A stretch of DNA of 64,000 nucleotides, from assembly GCA_021234155.1 (NCBI GenBank), contig JAJEKV010000005.1, positions 29,255,617 through 29,319,616 on the forward strand, given 5' to 3'. The position numbers and the translations under genes are program-made. Shown one piece after another: positions 1 through 11,203 of this stretch. Position 1 is the stretch's first letter. Every line of letters starts with the position of its first letter. Source of the DNA: Isoetes taiwanensis. Its lineage: Eukaryota; Streptophyta; Lycopodiopsida; Isoetales; Isoetaceae. Under the pieces are notes generated by a model. It did not search any database and was not told where the DNA came from. It saw nothing but the letters and a program-made list of their open reading frames with translations.

Positions 1-649
1 ATGGAACAAGTCAAAGGAGACAAAAAATGCCCAAGAATAATTAATTTATGCAGGAAGATGCCTCTTCCATGCATTATTGAACCTACTAAAACAAAGAAAA
101 AACATCGATATGAGAAGCTGTTGAAGGCTCATGCAACAAAAAGCGAATCCAATAGCCCCAAAATGCATGCATGCTCGTCCTCCCAAGAATATCGATCTGG
201 CATCAATAAATACTTTCCAAGTATTTGCAAGTTATTCATAACTAGAATTTTTAACTTAAAGGAATATGTCCAATCACATCATAATGTTGGAAAAGCCACC
301 CCCACTGCCACTTTTTCAGTTGCAGCCATTATGTTATATAGATTTAATACATAGAAGTACGTGCCATAAACAAAAGGTTCTATAGTTGCAGATCCACCCG
401 TGGAAAACATTGATTGACCTTATAATATACAGCCTTTGAATGCAAAGCATTGAGTTTGTTTAAGGCATATATATCATCTTGACCATCTTCAGAAGATAAA
501 GCCTGATGAGCTAAAGTAGGTGGAGGAAATCGTGCCGTAGACTTCTTGGTACTCTCTTCCATAGGATCAACTTCAACTAAGTGAAATTCTATCTTCTCAC
601 GTCTCCATCTAGAGAAGACCATGAAATGGTAAAAGAAGATATGCTAACT

Positions 650-1055
650 CTAAGTAATACAAATGTCAAATTCCTACTTCATTCATACTTTGGGCAATAC
701 TTTAGAATTAGTAATTTGTGTGAGTAAGCTCCTCATTCATGGATGTCAAATAGTAGATGTGGTAAAGGTCCTTATTGGTGTAGATGTGGTATGGATCCTC
801 ATGGGCGATACTTTGGAATTGGGAGTAGGTGGCAGTAAACTCCTCATAGATTGACAAACGAATAATGAGTATAGTATGTGCGAGTCAACTTCTAATGGGT
901 GAGGCTTTGGAATAGATAGTAAGTGTGAGTAAGCTCCCAATGGGTGATACTTTGGAATTGGTGTATGAGTAAGCTCTCAATGGGTGATACTTTGGAATTG
1001 ATAGTAGGTATGAGTAAGCTCTCAATGGGTGATACTTTGGGATTAGTAATAGGTG
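650..1055. repeat. minisatellite-like repeat block 1
   Basis: The block is built from variants of a 36-45 bp unit containing GTGATACTTTGGAATTG followed by a GTGTGAGTAAGCTC-like stretch. The cleanest tandem copies lie at about 919-1055; earlier units are diverged. The same sequence recurs at 2010-2306 and 7561-8030, on both sides of LINE A. Short open frames that cross the block simply translate the repeat and are not genes. Confidence 0.75.
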
Positions 1056-1324
1056 TTGGTAGTGGGTGTGCAGGAATTGGTAGTAGGACTAAATGGGTAG
1101 GCGAGGTCGAGGCCGAGCCGAGGAATACTGCCAAAGGTGTCCAAACCGAGGCAAGTGACGCGCCATGTGGCGCGATCCCAGGCCCTCCTCCTTTTTTCAA
1201 CCACTATCCAAAATGTTATGTTGTGTGGGGGATTCAAACCCAGGTCTACACTCCTAAATACCCCCCTATTCCAACCACTAAGCTAAGCATTTCATCTTTA
1301 ACAAAATAGGCAGCTCAAATATAG

Positions 1325-2000
1325 TTAAGGTTAGCGCCCCAGGTCTATGTGCATATCTCCCATGCCTATCAAAGGCTAGGATGTTTCCACGTGGCACGAT
1401 CTTGATAGCAACTTTTCAAACATGTGACAGAGAAACAATTCTAGAAGCTCATAGGCAAGCACCTCAATCTAAGATTAGAAAGTTTTCAGATAGAATGTTG
1501 TGAAATGTTCTAGAATGTTGTAGATGCTCATCTCCCATGCCTACCAAAGGCTAGGATGTTGCTAAGTTGCACGATCTTGGCCGTTGACAAATGCATCCAT
1601 CCAAAAATAGCAACTCTTCAAACATGTGACAGAGAGACAGTTCTAGAGGCTCATAGGCAAGCACCAAACCTAAAGGTTTCAAATAGATATTGTGATCATG
1701 GATAAGCACCTTAGCCTAAAAATAGATGGTTTCTTGAAAACTTTGCAAACACTAAGAATAGAATGTTCTAGAATGTTCTAAATGCCTTGGATGAGTACCT
1801 CAGTCTAAAAATAGTAAGTATTTTGAAACTTTGTAAAGTCTAAAAATAGTAAGTTTTTTGAAACTTTGCAAACACTCAAATATAATGTCTAGAATGTTCC
1901 AGATGCTCATGGATAAGCACCCCAGTCTAAAAATACAAAGTTTTTGGAAATAGAAAGTTTTTTGAAACTTGATAGGATGTGTGAATAAGCATGTGAAATG
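1325..2000. repeat. noncoding tract with an internal direct repeat
   Basis: I see no gene here. A segment containing CTCCCATGCCTA, AAAGGCTAGGATGTT and ACATGTGACAGAGA occurs twice, at about 1357-1470 and 1532-1665, roughly 170 bp apart. The tract is also rich in GAATGTTCTAGAA-type words (about 1490-1520, 1760-1780 and 1885-1895). It may be a decayed LTR or other mobile-element end, but I could not define boundaries. Confidence 0.5.
1761..1778. promoter_or_regulatory. perfect heat-shock-element-like motif
   Basis: The sequence GAATGTTCTAGAATGTTC is four perfectly alternating GAA/TTC pentamers, which matches the plant heat-shock factor site nGAAnnTTCnnGAAn. Partial versions lie nearby at about 1505-1520 and 1887-1893. 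No gene start is visible just downstream, so a role is inference only; such sites are known in some heat-activated plant retroelements. Confidence 0.4.
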
Positions 2001-2009
2001 TTCTGGAGT

Positions 2010-2306
2010 GTAGTAGGTGTGAGTAACATCCTCATAGGTGATACTTTAGAATTAATCGTATTCTCCTCATGAGTGATCCTTTAGAATTGATAAATAGGCA
2101 TGTGTGTGTATAGACTTGCATGGTAGTAGGTGTAAGTAAACTCCTCATGGATGATACTTTAGAATTAGTAATAGGTGTGAGTAAACTCATACATAGGTGC
2201 CAAGTAGTAGATGGGGTAAATGTCCTCATGGGTGTAGATGTGGTATAAGTCCTCACGGGTGTATGTGTGAATATGCTCCTCATGGGTGATACTTTAGAAT
2301 TGGTAA
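2010..2306. repeat. minisatellite-like repeat block 2
   Basis: This block has the same repeat family as 650-1055, with several GTGATACTTTAGAATTG units. It aligns well with about 7590-7770, including the shared GAAATGTTCTGGAGTGTA-type lead-in and a GCATGTGTGTGTAT stretch. It abuts the (GGAA)n tail of LINE A, so the LINE sits inside or at the edge of this repeat. Confidence 0.7.
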
Positions 2307-2308
2307 TA

Positions 2309-2390
2309 GGAAGGAAGGAAGGAAGGAAGGAAGGAAGGAAGGAAGGAAGGTTCTTTTATCGTCCCAGGAGGCCAATCGCCTATGGGACCC
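2309..2390 (-). repeat. LINE A 3' terminus: hairpin and (TTCC)n tail
   Basis: On the minus strand, the sequence GTCCCA (2388-2383) is followed by an AGGC...GCCT stem-loop with a GATTG loop. It closes with TGGGAC (2366-2361), then reads GATAAAA and about ten TTCC units (2350-2309). The same arrangement ends LINEs C and E, and in weaker form B and D. The stem bases differ between copies but stay paired. Confidence 0.8.
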
Positions 2391-3423
2391 AAATTACACG
2401 GGTAAACAAGCCCGTTGCTACTGGATTAAAAACCCCCTTAGGAGGGAAAAACCGTTCATGACAAAAAAAGCCTGGGCCGGGTGTACAAATATACATATAC
2501 ACATGAACTCCGGCACCTCGGTAGGCTTCAGGGCGAGGTGAGTCCATGGATCAAAACCTCAGGGAGAGGTAGGAGCCAAGGGATCGACCCGGCGGCGTCT
2601 TGAGAGTAGCTTCGTCTGAGGCGGACCAGTCGCACCAAAGAGAATGTATGAGCCTCGATCGACTATAGGCGGGACGACTCACGGAAGGCATGGCTTTCAT
2701 CCTCAACAACCCCGGTGTGGCAACACCGACAAAGCTTGTCTGGCGGGCTCTCAACCCAGGACCCATCTCAAGCCGAAGATGGTGGGCCCTGTTCGAATGG
2801 GCCGCGATGATCTGCGCTTCTTCATGGGCAGCGAGAAGCGTAGGTAGAGTTTGTGGGCCTCGAACGGTGGGGGTCTATGTCTTTGTTTGTAGTGTGCCAC
2901 CTTTACGTTCCGGAGCATGGTGGTCCCGAGCTTCCCGGGGAAACAAGAGAGTCAAGTACCCCTCGGCCTATCCGGCCCGATACGTATGCGCTGGGCCGCA
3001 CCTATGTGCATCTACGTTCGGCATGCGACCACTTGGGCTCTCTTGTCCTTCCAACAAAGCCCGAGTCGTTCTTGGGCTCATGCCACCGGCGTAAACCAGT
3101 CTTTGGGGGAATCAGTGTAAGCCCATCTTTGGCCAAAATAAATAATGTGTCTATCGAGGCCGCGTACTACGGGGCATGAATCCGTCTCTCGCAGCAAGAT
3201 CGATATGGGCGAGGGCTTGACCCCAAATTACTGCGTCAAAAATGCCGCCGGACCTGCTCTAAGTCGTTCCAAGTCGCCAAAAGACACCCTTGGGCCCCAC
3301 ACCTCGACCCCATACGTAAGAACTGCCCACCCGGTGCGGAACAAATCTTTGGTGGCCCCAGTCATACAACTGCCACGGGTGACTATTGTTTTTGCATTCG
3401 CATAACGCCTTCCAACTTCGCGG

Positions 3424-4763
3424 TCACCGGCGAATGGATGCATCCCAATACATTGAGGGCGGAAATTCCACCTCCGTGTACTTGTAGAAGGGTGTGACCT
3501 CTACCATCCGCCGCGATAAGTGGCCGGAGTCCGGATGACGAGAAGGATATGAGGACCACCTTAGTCTTGGCAGTTGACACGCATGTCCGTCGCTGGCGGA
3601 GAATGTATCCGGGGCATCTAGGTGCTGCATGCCCTGCAGTGTATGGGCGAGGTCCACATCATCGCATAGATGAGTGCTTGGGATGACACGGTGCAAGAGC
3701 ATATCACCGTCCCCCATTGTAACAAGCGAGGCTTCAAGCCCGGGTCAATGTAAAGTCAAAGAGTGTGGGTGAGAGAGGACAACCTTGCCTAACTCCAATA
3801 CTACTAGCAAATGGCTGTCGCCAGGTTGCATGCGGCATGCGGCTCTCGTACGGTCACGTACCAGCTGCGTTAATGCGAATCCATAGGGAGAATGATAGTG
3901 CAATCTCGCCCACAACTTTTTCCGGGAATGCTTGCGGTCGAAAGCTTTTGCAAAGTCCACAAAACAGCTAGATGAGTCCTCCGGCGGTTCTGGCCCCTCG
4001 ACGAGGGCCCCGAAAGTGTGAAGATGTGCTGCACTTTGGGTAAGTGCCCCGACTTTTCGCCGCCTCTCGCCCATCACGGTTTACACGCTTGCTGAGAATG
4101 CCTCGCGCGGCTTTTGGCTAACACCGAAGCAACCATGATGGTTCTGGGCCGGGTGTGGGTCCCGGCCTTGTAAATCGGAACAACCCGCTTGTGGTCCATG
4201 GCCAGGAAAACCCTCTTGCACGCGCTGGAAGAACGGTCGAAGGGGCGGGCACCATGGAACGTCGCCCACTTGAGCAACTTCCGAAAACTGCGGTCGCCCA
4301 AGTTCCGTTGCCTTCCCATTACCGCAAAGGCCGCTGCGACCCTCTTCGACATCTTCTTCTCGTGATCACCGGTGATTATGTTATGTGGGGCACATCCGTC
4401 GTGGTGTTCTGGGGGGATCGCCAAAGCTGTTGCAGGTGTACTTTGCCCCATTGCACCGGGCCAGATGTTCCTTATAGGTTGTGCCGGCTGCGAGTACCCC
4501 CGCGCTGAAAGAAGTTCGGTGGGCAGGCCCAAAGTAGGGTAGAACATTTCTTTGGTGCCTTGCCGGTTTTGCCTTTTTCCTTGAGGAAGGCGGTAATGGC
4601 TGGTGGCCTGAGCTTCGCGTGTCCTAATCCACGATGAGGCGGAGTGTGCATTTGCGTTCCTTACACTTTCATCAAACCAGCCATTGCAGCGGGAAGGTTC
4701 GGCCTCGATCTCGGCGTGGAGGTCTCCCAAAGCACCCAATACGCCTGAGGGGAGCTCAACCAT
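3424..4763 (-). pseudogene. LINE A reverse transcriptase remnant
   Basis: Several overlapping minus-strand frames together show the order of a LINE reverse transcriptase. About 4210-4130 reads a frame resembling MDHKRVVPIYKAG, matching the HKxxVxPIxKxGD region of LINE finger motifs. About 3970-3880 reads CFVDFAKAFD...KLWARL (palm motif A). About 3680-3640 reads a CDDVDLAH box in place of YADD. The match needs frame jumps between these pieces and the catalytic Tyr-Ala is replaced, so the enzyme is dead. It belongs to LINE A, not to a host gene. Confidence 0.7.
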
Positions 4764-6673
4764 CTAGTTAGTTTCTTTGCTCGCCCGTGTGGGCCTGAAG
4801 CCTCCGGGAGAGCCCGCGAACATCCGGCGTAACCCTCCGCGCTCTCATAATCCAAAGCAACCGGTAAAATTCGGCAGGAACCGCTACTCGAGGGCCGAAG
4901 GCGGCTGGGCAAACCCGACTTCACACATAAGAGTGGGAGGTGATGAAGTCGGCCTTCGTCCGGATTGTCGTCTTGCGACGTGAAAATGGGCGACAAAGGT
5001 GTACATCTGCGACCACCACTATGACATAATCCGACACTAGTTCCACCGCCGTGATTGTCCTGTCTGCAAGTGTACCCGTGGGGAAGAGGGCCATTATGGT
5101 AGGCCATTGCATATGAGCAAAGTCAAAGATACCGCACATCGAGCAATTGTTTTGCAAGGCAAGGACCGACCGCTATCATCGAGTGCCGTGGTGCAAGCCG
5201 CCTCATGGACGCACCGCAAGCACGCCATCCGTCATCGAGGGGGTCCACCGCATGGCCCCTCGTTCCCACCCCCGTCCGCTGCATTGAAGTCTCCCAAGGA
5301 GCATGACTCGCCCATCCGCTTGTACCGCCAGATGTCATCATATAGATCGATATACACGGTCCCATCCCGTCCCCACTGGGTGGCCGTGGATAAGGGACTC
5401 TCTCGCATGGGAAAAGTAGCAAGCAGCTAGGAAGAGGATCTCCGCCCGGTGGTGCACCGGATCCACAAGCAGCTTTATGTCCGGCTTGGCCTTCTCGGAG
5501 GGAAATCAAATGTGCCAAAGGCTACACGGTAGTAGCGAGCAACCCCACCGCGTCCACGTCTCGCATACAACCATTGAACAAAAATCTCGGGTACTACGGC
5601 GGTCGGGCAGCCTGTGGTGCAGGTGTTCCCATGTCTCCATGAGGAAGATGAGGTCCATGTCCCAGCCATCGAATTGAGGCTATCACCCTTACTCGCTTGC
5701 GTAAAACCCCGATAGTTCCGGACCACCACCCGGAGGCACAATTCTATTGGCGGTCGGATATGCTTGTGTAGTGTGTACCACGGATGGACCCCGCCACGGA
5801 TGAGCCGGCATTCGAAGGGGCGGACTTGGACAAAACGTAAGCGAGGCGATAGGGGCAGCATTTTTACCACCGGGAAGTAATCGAGTTGTAAAGGCAGGTG
5901 CGGAGGATCGAGAGGCGAGGCGGCAGGGGTAGCATTTATGGCGAAAGTTGCGGCATTTGGTCGATGCGGGCGCCCGCGACCTGGCGAACTCCCTCCACGT
6001 GCCTCCCTGTTACCTTTGGAGTAAGATCCCGACCACATACGATGTGCTCTAATTGCCTCTTCGCTGCAACGCATTATGGCCTCTCGAACTTGTGCATCCA
6101 CAACCGCGGGAACACCACGACTGGCGGGTTCTGGCGTTTGGACCCACAGGGCTGGTGTGGCTTTTTAGCGGTCACCGGACGAGGAAGCGTCGTAAGCCCA
6201 GGATGCGTATTGTATCTTGGGGTGAGATTCTCTCACATACGTACTCTTCCGGCTTGAGCCGAACTACGGAGTTGTAACCCGTGCGCTGCGCTCAAGGGCT
6301 GACGTCCGGAATGAAGATGCGGGCGGAAATTTGCGGCGGTAGGCTGCGATGCCGGCGATTGGGTGTGGTAACCCCGATTAGCCCGTCTGCCGCAGGGATT
6401 TGTTGACTTCGCGGTACTACCGTGTCATGTCTTTGACACGTTCTCGATGCGGGCTGACTCTTCTGAGGAAGCAGTCTGTCTTGCCATCTCTGGCGATGCG
6501 ATCTTTGCCATTGTTCATGCGCCTCGCACAAACCCCGCCTTCTTGGGCAACGAATCCGAACTCCACGCATTTGATCCGGTCCGTGCCAAATCCTTCTCGG
6601 CTTCGGTCTTTGCGGTTAACTTCAAGGTGACTGCACCCCACGTCTTCGGCCCGGTAGCCTCCTCAATTTCCAC

Positions 6674-7048
6674 CTAATGTGTGGCCTGTGCACGCCGTGC
6701 CATAGCATTGGCCTCATCAACCTCGATGCGGAGCTGAGACGTGATTGCAAGTGTCTCGCGCTTTGCCCGGTCCCTCTCACGTCTCGCGGCGTCCGAGGTA
6801 TCCATGCGAGCCTGCATGACTGCGAGCACCTGCCGGTCTTGTTGTCTCTCAGAGTGCACCAAGTGGATGATGTCGTCCAGCCCGTGCAATTGGGTCTCCA
6901 ACTCAGTGATCTGTTGTTTCGCTATCACCAACTGTCTGCGCAACACGTGGGATGTTGCAAACTCCATCTCACGTCTCAAGCCGCAATCACGGGCCCTATT
7001 AACCTCAACCCGGCTTGGATGGCAAGGGATTACGCCAGCGGAGGGCAC
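6674..7048 (-). pseudogene. coiled-coil ORF1-like segment of LINE A
   Basis: An open stretch of about 124 residues is dominated by charged and Leu/Ile heptads. One part reads RRQLVIAKQQITELETQLHG and a later part reads AARRERDRAKRETLAI. It lies upstream of the endonuclease/RT part of LINE A, where the ORF1 (RNA-binding, trimerising coiled coil) of a LINE would be. No zinc knuckle or RRM was recognised. Assignment as ORF1 rests on position and coiled-coil character. Confidence 0.5.
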
Positions 7049-7560
7049 GTGGGGAACTGAGCACCCAACTTCGGGCTGCAGAGCGGGCTGTCTTGGGCCT
7101 TGGCCGAGCCTCCTTCTTCATGGAGGATGTCTCTCCCTTGCCCATCGCGCACCGCAGGGGCCGCTTCCTTGGTGGCCCTTCTTGGTTTTCCAGGCGGTGC
7201 TCTACTGCTTGGGGGGAGGTCAACATTTTGTCTTGAGGTTTGCTCGAGGTGGGGTGTCGTGGTGCGTGGGAAGCTCTCACCGCTAGGGGTGAGTCCGGAC
7301 ATCGGGGCTGCCACGTGGCCATGGGGGTATGGCACATCAAGCAAGGTTTAGGCTATGGCAGGGGCTTGTCGTCCGGCAGAGGCTAGGCGGAGCTATATGG
7401 GGGCTGCGGGCCGCTAGGCAAGGCCAAGAGGCAGTTGGTTGGGCTATGGCAATATCAGGCAAATGTTGGAGCCTAGCTCAACATTATTCTGTGCGCTGAC
7501 TTCCAAAGGTTGTGGGGTCTCTGGCATACAAAATTGCGCTCAGAATCCAATTTGGGGACC

Positions 7561-8030
7561 AATAAAGGGTTGAGCAGTATGTGTGAATAAGAATGTAAAA
7601 TGTTCTGGAGTGTAATTGGTGTCAGTAACATCCTCATAGGTGATACTTTGGAATTGATAGTGTTTTCCTCATGAGCAATAATTTAGAATTGATAATAGGG
7701 CATGTGTGTGTATGGATTTGCAAGGTAGTAGGTGTAAGTAGGCTTCTCATGGATGATACTTTAGAATTAGTAATAAGCTCCTTATGCATGGATGCCAAGT
7801 AGTACATGTGGTAAAGGTCCTCATTGGTGTAGATGAGGTATGGGTCCTCATGGGTGATACTTTGGAATTGGGAGGAGGTGGCAGTAAACTCCTCATAGAT
7901 TGACAAACGAATGTTGAGTACAGTATGTGCAAGTCAGCTTCTAATGGGTGAGGCTTTGGAATAGATAGTAGGTGTGAGTAAGCTCCCAATAGGCGATACT
8001 TTGGAAATTGTGCGTGAGTAAACCCTAAAT
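7561..8030. repeat. minisatellite-like repeat block 3
   Basis: The first half (about 7585-7770) aligns with 1985-2190 and the second half (about 7770-8015) with 700-975. So this block is a recombinant or expanded copy of the repeats left of LINE A. Units again contain GTGATACTTTGGAATTG. No coding potential is seen beyond repeat translation. Confidence 0.7.
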
Positions 8031-9836
8031 CCTAAATCTCTTCATAATCTTTCAAACCATGATGGTGCTTTCTGTTCCGACAGACATCTTGCTTTCTGTG
8101 GCAAAAACATTGGTCGGTTTTCTTACAGGTTCGTGGTGGACATGGAATTCTGTGATGAAAACAATGGCCACACAGAGAGATTTATGGCCACAATTTGAGA
8201 AGGCATTTCATAAGGAGCTCCGATTTGTTGCAACCCTTTATTGTTTATCGCTTACAATCTGCACGAACCACCATTGTAGAAGAAGGAAAGGTTGGTGAGG
8301 ATGGTGGGGAAGATGATGATGATTCCTAATGGAGATGTAACTGTGCCAAGGAAGACACAATAGAAGGAGAGTATTCAAGCAGCACAGGCCTTTCAAATCC
8401 AGCCTCTCACTGTGGTGCTTCAAATATATGATGATGGGTGTATCGGAGGAGAATAACCTGCAAAGCTACTCTTAAGTTTGAATGCATACAGAACCTGTAT
8501 GTTGTTTGTGTAGGCTTAGATAGTAGAGCAGGTGCCGAGGGAAACCTACTAGCAAATTTTATTTTGGATGATAGTGGGTGGAGTTGCCAAGCCAGGTAAA
8601 TTTTTATCTGGCCTATTATTATCAGAATTAAATCTTAGCCCTCCATTTTAACTCACGGAAAGTTTTGTTGTAGGCAGCAAAGCTCATTCTAAACATGAGA
8701 ACTTGCAATAAGAGAGACAGACATCATATTGTTATAAGTGGGCTCAACATTTGGCAGGCATTAACATCTTTTCAGAGAAACTCCAGTCATGCAAGAACCT
8801 TTGTGTCCAAAGATAAAAGTTTCAAAGACAGCTTCAACTTTAGCAATGTATGACCAAGAACATCGTAGTGCTGCAGCCAGTCCGTACAAGGAAGAAAGAA
8901 CAATTGGTCAGTAAGATAAATATAAATGAGATTTATGGGACACTATACATGGATCAACTTGAATGCTTGAGAAAACTCAGTTTTACGACCATTCCTTGAG
9001 AAACTCAGTTTTACAACCGTTCCTTTGGCATCCCATACACCAAAGAACATTTCATGTTTTTGTATGTTGCAAAATGTGTCATCTTTATACTACCAAAATC
9101 TTCCTTCTCTTAAAGAAATACTTCTGCAAAGATGCTATAATGCATTCTCTTAGATCTTCCATCAGTTGCAGTTTGAATGCAATAGTTAGGCAATAGAATA
9201 ACACAACTGCCCTAATCCATTGTCACAATTTAGAGCGTCTATACTGGTATTCACATTGCCTGCAAGATCATACGTTGGATATACCACTTGCTCAAAACAA
9301 TATATTTGCTTCACGAGTTTATTTTCAAACGTCGTGAATGATTTATTAAATTAGACCATCTAGATCACATTATCCTTGAACAATGAACCATTTCTAGGTA
9401 TCATTGAATGCTATAATCAAACTCCATCGTCTAACTCAGGTTTGCAACCATTTAATTATTTCGATGGTTCTGGCTATCTAAATTACGGTGGTCCCAATTT
9501 CAATGACCATCACAATTTCAATGGTTCAAATTAAATCAAATGTTAATGTTAGTACAACACCTATTAATTTTGGGCCTTATTATAGTTAGCCAACCCCATA
9601 TTATTAGCCTCCCAATGTTTATGGGACTCACAATATTTATGAAGCACCCAATAACTATAGGCCACCCAATGATTAACCAATAGTTGTAGGCCCCCAGATG
9701 ATTTTGGAGTTCCCAATACGTACGAAAGGTCTAATGCGATACCAATTTCAATGGTTCAAGTTATGTTAATCCGATCTTAATGTTAATGGAACAACCATTA
9801 ATTTTAAGCGATATAATGGTTCAATAAATATGCGCA
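8031..9836. other. no gene recognised; Asn/Gly/Tyr-type coding remnant near the end
   Basis: I see no gene from 8031 to 9400. A short duplicated stretch (GAAACTCAGTTTTAC) occurs at 8972-9015. From about 9420 to 9836 there are imperfect short repeats of a CCCAATGATTATAGG type. Their translations read like an Asn/Gly/Tyr/Pro-rich protein (one frame gives GSGYLNYGGPNFNDHHNFN), with stops. The same composition resumes after the LINE at 11097-11200, so the LINE split this tract. Confidence 0.4.
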
Positions 9837-11096
9837 GTAAAATTATGATATCTAAGTTCATCTGTCGCTACTTGGTGGGTATGGTATATTCGCCTGGAAT
9901 GAGATTGGTTGCGCAAGCACTTGGGCAGTGTATTCCTTTTGGGAAACTGGCACTTAGGGCAGTTCTTCCTTGGTGTCTCTTTTATCAGCTTCGTCCATAT
10001 TCGAATGCTTCCCCCTTCTTGAAGGGACTGCTTGTTTCTTCAGAGACAGTTTGTGTGCTATTTAAGATTAATCCAGGTGTGTGTCCACAGGTAGGTTCTC
10101 TGTGTTGGTGGATTCCTCTGGATAATCACATACCTCTGTGTGCTACTGTACATCCATTGACTCAGCGGCGTTGGAGGCTTGCTGGTATTCTCACAATTGG
10201 TGCTTGGTATGAGGCATGATACTTGTTGACTTGGGATGCTTTTCAGATTAAGTTTATGCTATCTCGATGGGACATAGCTCTGTGGCAAAAGCTGGCTGAC
10301 ATTCTGCCAGATGTTCCTTCACAATCAGTTGATGTGCCTATTTGGACTGGTCCTCAAATTGTTAATGCACAACGTCTTGTGCATTCATTATATCAAAAGC
10401 TGGTTGATGTTGACATTGTCCCCCCTCGGGCTGGTTGGCAGCTCCGCATTCCCCCTCCTCAGTGGAAGCGTATGTGGTCCTGGGTCTGGAATAAATTGCT
10501 GCATCCCAAAGTTTCTACCTTGTGGTGGCAACTCCTTCACAGATGTCTGCGGGTTAATGTGCTGGTTCATAAGTTTTATCCTCGCATTTTAGAACTCTTC
10601 CACTGTGTAAGCGGCAAGTTGAGAGTCTCGAGCACTGCTTTTTTCTATGTGACCAAGTTCAGCTAGTTTGGTCATGGTTACTATTTCTCTTCCATGTGGT
10701 CTTAACTAGCCAGCAGGTGCTTCTCGCCATTTATCCTTCCACTTGGAACAGCTTGCAGCAACAGGCTTTCCACTTAGCTTCAGGCTGGTTGTTGTGGTCT
10801 ATTTGGAAAAGAAGGCGAATGTGTACCTTCAAAGGCTTATCAATTAGTGTCGACCAACTTCTTCACGAGGCGCAAGACAGATTGGTGAAGGCATACCTAT
10901 GTTCTCAGCTTGCTCCTGAGAAAAAACGTTTGATTTTTGAGGAATATTTGTGTATCTTATCTTATGCATAGACAGGTGGCTACACTCAGTGGATTATCTT
11001 TGTCTGCTGAGATTTTATTCATGTCTCTGCATCTATGTGTGTACTTCTTCTGGAATATTGAATAAGAGTTTCTCGTCCTTCAAAAAAAAAAAAAAT
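9837..11096 (+). mobile_element. 5'-truncated L1-type LINE with poly(A) tail
   Basis: Three plus-strand frames (9830-10219, 10223-10666, 10696-10971) form the C-terminal part of a plant L1 ORF2. The diagnostic zf-RVT region is visible around 10480-10690: WSWVWNKLLHPKV, then WWQLLHRCL, then in another frame LCKRQVESLEHCFFLC and VQLVWSW. There are stops and frameshifts between segments. It ends in an A-tract (11083-11096). A TATGCGC word flanks both sides (about 9831 and 11098), a plausible short target-site duplication. This is a different LINE lineage from the hairpin-ended LINEs A-E. Confidence 0.75.
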
Positions 11097-11203
11097 TATG
11101 CGCCATCCAATGATTATGGGGCAACCAATAATTGTAGGCCCTTGAATGATTTTGGAGCTCCTAATATGCACATAGAGCCTAATGCAGATTTTCGGGCACT
11201 TAA

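Larger units (their letters stand above)
2309..7560 (-). mobile_element. LINE A, near full-length non-LTR retrotransposon, decayed
   Basis: Read on the minus strand, the 5' end (7560 to about 7350) matches the 5' end of LINE E (54.4-54.8 kb). It shares CCCCAAATTGGATTCTGAGC, CAGAGACCCC, and a GCTCCAACA...GCCTGA...CCAACCAACT stretch. Next come a coiled-coil ORF1-like segment (6674-7048), an endonuclease remnant starting VVVRNYRGF (about 5700-5640), and reverse transcriptase pieces including CFVDFAKAFD (near 3970) and a degenerate CDDVDLAH catalytic box (near 3660). The 3' UTR ends in the family hairpin and (TTCC)n. Frames are broken many times, so it is not autonomous now. Target-site duplications could not be identified because it lies in repeats. 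Confidence 0.85.

Noticed and set aside
1-354. 117-residue open frame from the first base
   Set aside because: No recognisable domain, no codon or splice evidence, and it starts at the window edge; kept as unknown only.
380-622. 80-residue minus-strand frame (VEVDPMEESTKKS region)
   Set aside because: Looks protein-like in part but has no family, no splice signals I could pair, and lies next to repeats.
2644-3179. plus-strand frames antisense to LINE A
   Set aside because: They are G/C-rich shadows of the minus-strand LINE; no independent support.
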